A DNA stretch of 55,939 nt, from the NCBI GenBank assembly GCA_025201705.1, contig MU616686.1, positions 1 to 55,939 on the forward strand. Direction: 5' to 3'. The notes beneath the pieces are model-generated. The model made no database searches. It saw only the letters and a program-made list of their open reading frames with translations, and was not told where the DNA came from. The translations under genes and the position numbers were made by a program. Of the stretch, positions 55,895 through 55,939 are shown piece after piece. Each line of letters opens with the position of its first letter. Positions within the stretch are counted from its first letter, which is position 1. The stretch comes from Dissophora ornata. Taxonomy: Eukaryota > Mortierellomycota > Mortierellomycetes > Mortierellales > Mortierellaceae.

Positions 55895-55939
55895 GCGAAG
55901 TAGGATATGGGGAGGGAGAAAAGAGGTAGAGAGAGGGGG

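Overview
The window is a gene-dense, intron-rich stretch of a fungal nuclear genome. Most genes are interrupted by short introns (about 50-130 bp), nearly all GT-AG, often with A or T runs. Several genes point to an early-diverging fungus, most likely Mortierellomycota/Mucoromycota: a Rab32-type GTPase, a soluble HDEL-ended calreticulin, a fungalysin, a bestrophin-like channel and a UBLCP1-type phosphatase. That placement is inference from gene content. No tRNA, rRNA, CRISPR array, intact transposon or viral gene was seen.

Layout, left to right: a T-tract repeat zone and a small membrane protein of unknown function (-); Rab32-like GTPase (+); eEF1A lysine methyltransferase EFM5 (-); mitochondrial tRNA 2-thiouridylase (+); Msc2/ZnT5-type zinc transporter (-); calreticulin with a one-base break in a repetitive tail (-); SppA-type S49 protease (+); fungalysin M36 protease (+); F-box/WD40 protein (+); bestrophin-like anion channel (-); LTO1 (-); secreted subtilisin-like protease with a PA-type insert (-); exosome subunit RRP43 (+); Pol I/III subunit AC40 (-); an uncharacterised 1089-residue protein (-); a REEP/DP1 protein with a huge disordered tail (+); farnesyl diphosphate synthase (-); BRO1/ALIX with a Gln/Pro-rich tail (-); DUF1769 protein (+); mitochondrial-type cysteine synthase (-); oxidoreductase-like-domain protein (+); UBLCP1 (+); endonuclease III NTG1/NTH1 (+); a decayed zone with F-box/LRR-like fragments; PER1/PGAP3 (-).

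The genes are mostly housekeeping functions that do not form one pathway. Loose themes are the secretory and endosomal system (Rab32, calreticulin, Msc2, BRO1, REEP, PER1, secreted proteases), RNA and translation (EFM5, tRNA thiolation, LTO1, RRP43, AC40) and DNA repair (NTG1). Pairs are commonly divergent (EFM5/tRNA thiolase, subtilase/RRP43, unknown/REEP, BRO1/DUF1769, cysteine synthase/OXLD1) or convergent with about 75-180 bp between stop codons.

Exon models were built by hand from splice signals and reading-frame phase. For all multi-exon genes except calreticulin the summed coding length is a multiple of three. Points most worth a second look: a GC-AG intron in the SppA gene that splits an apparent TAG stop; the calreticulin frameshift that hides HDEL; a 60-bp T-rich, frame-preserving intron inside the zinc site of the Msc2 homologue; a long palindrome between the subtilase and RRP43; and a cluster of SUMO-acceptor-like motifs in the NTG1 homologue. 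I did not find anything I would defend as a wholly new system.
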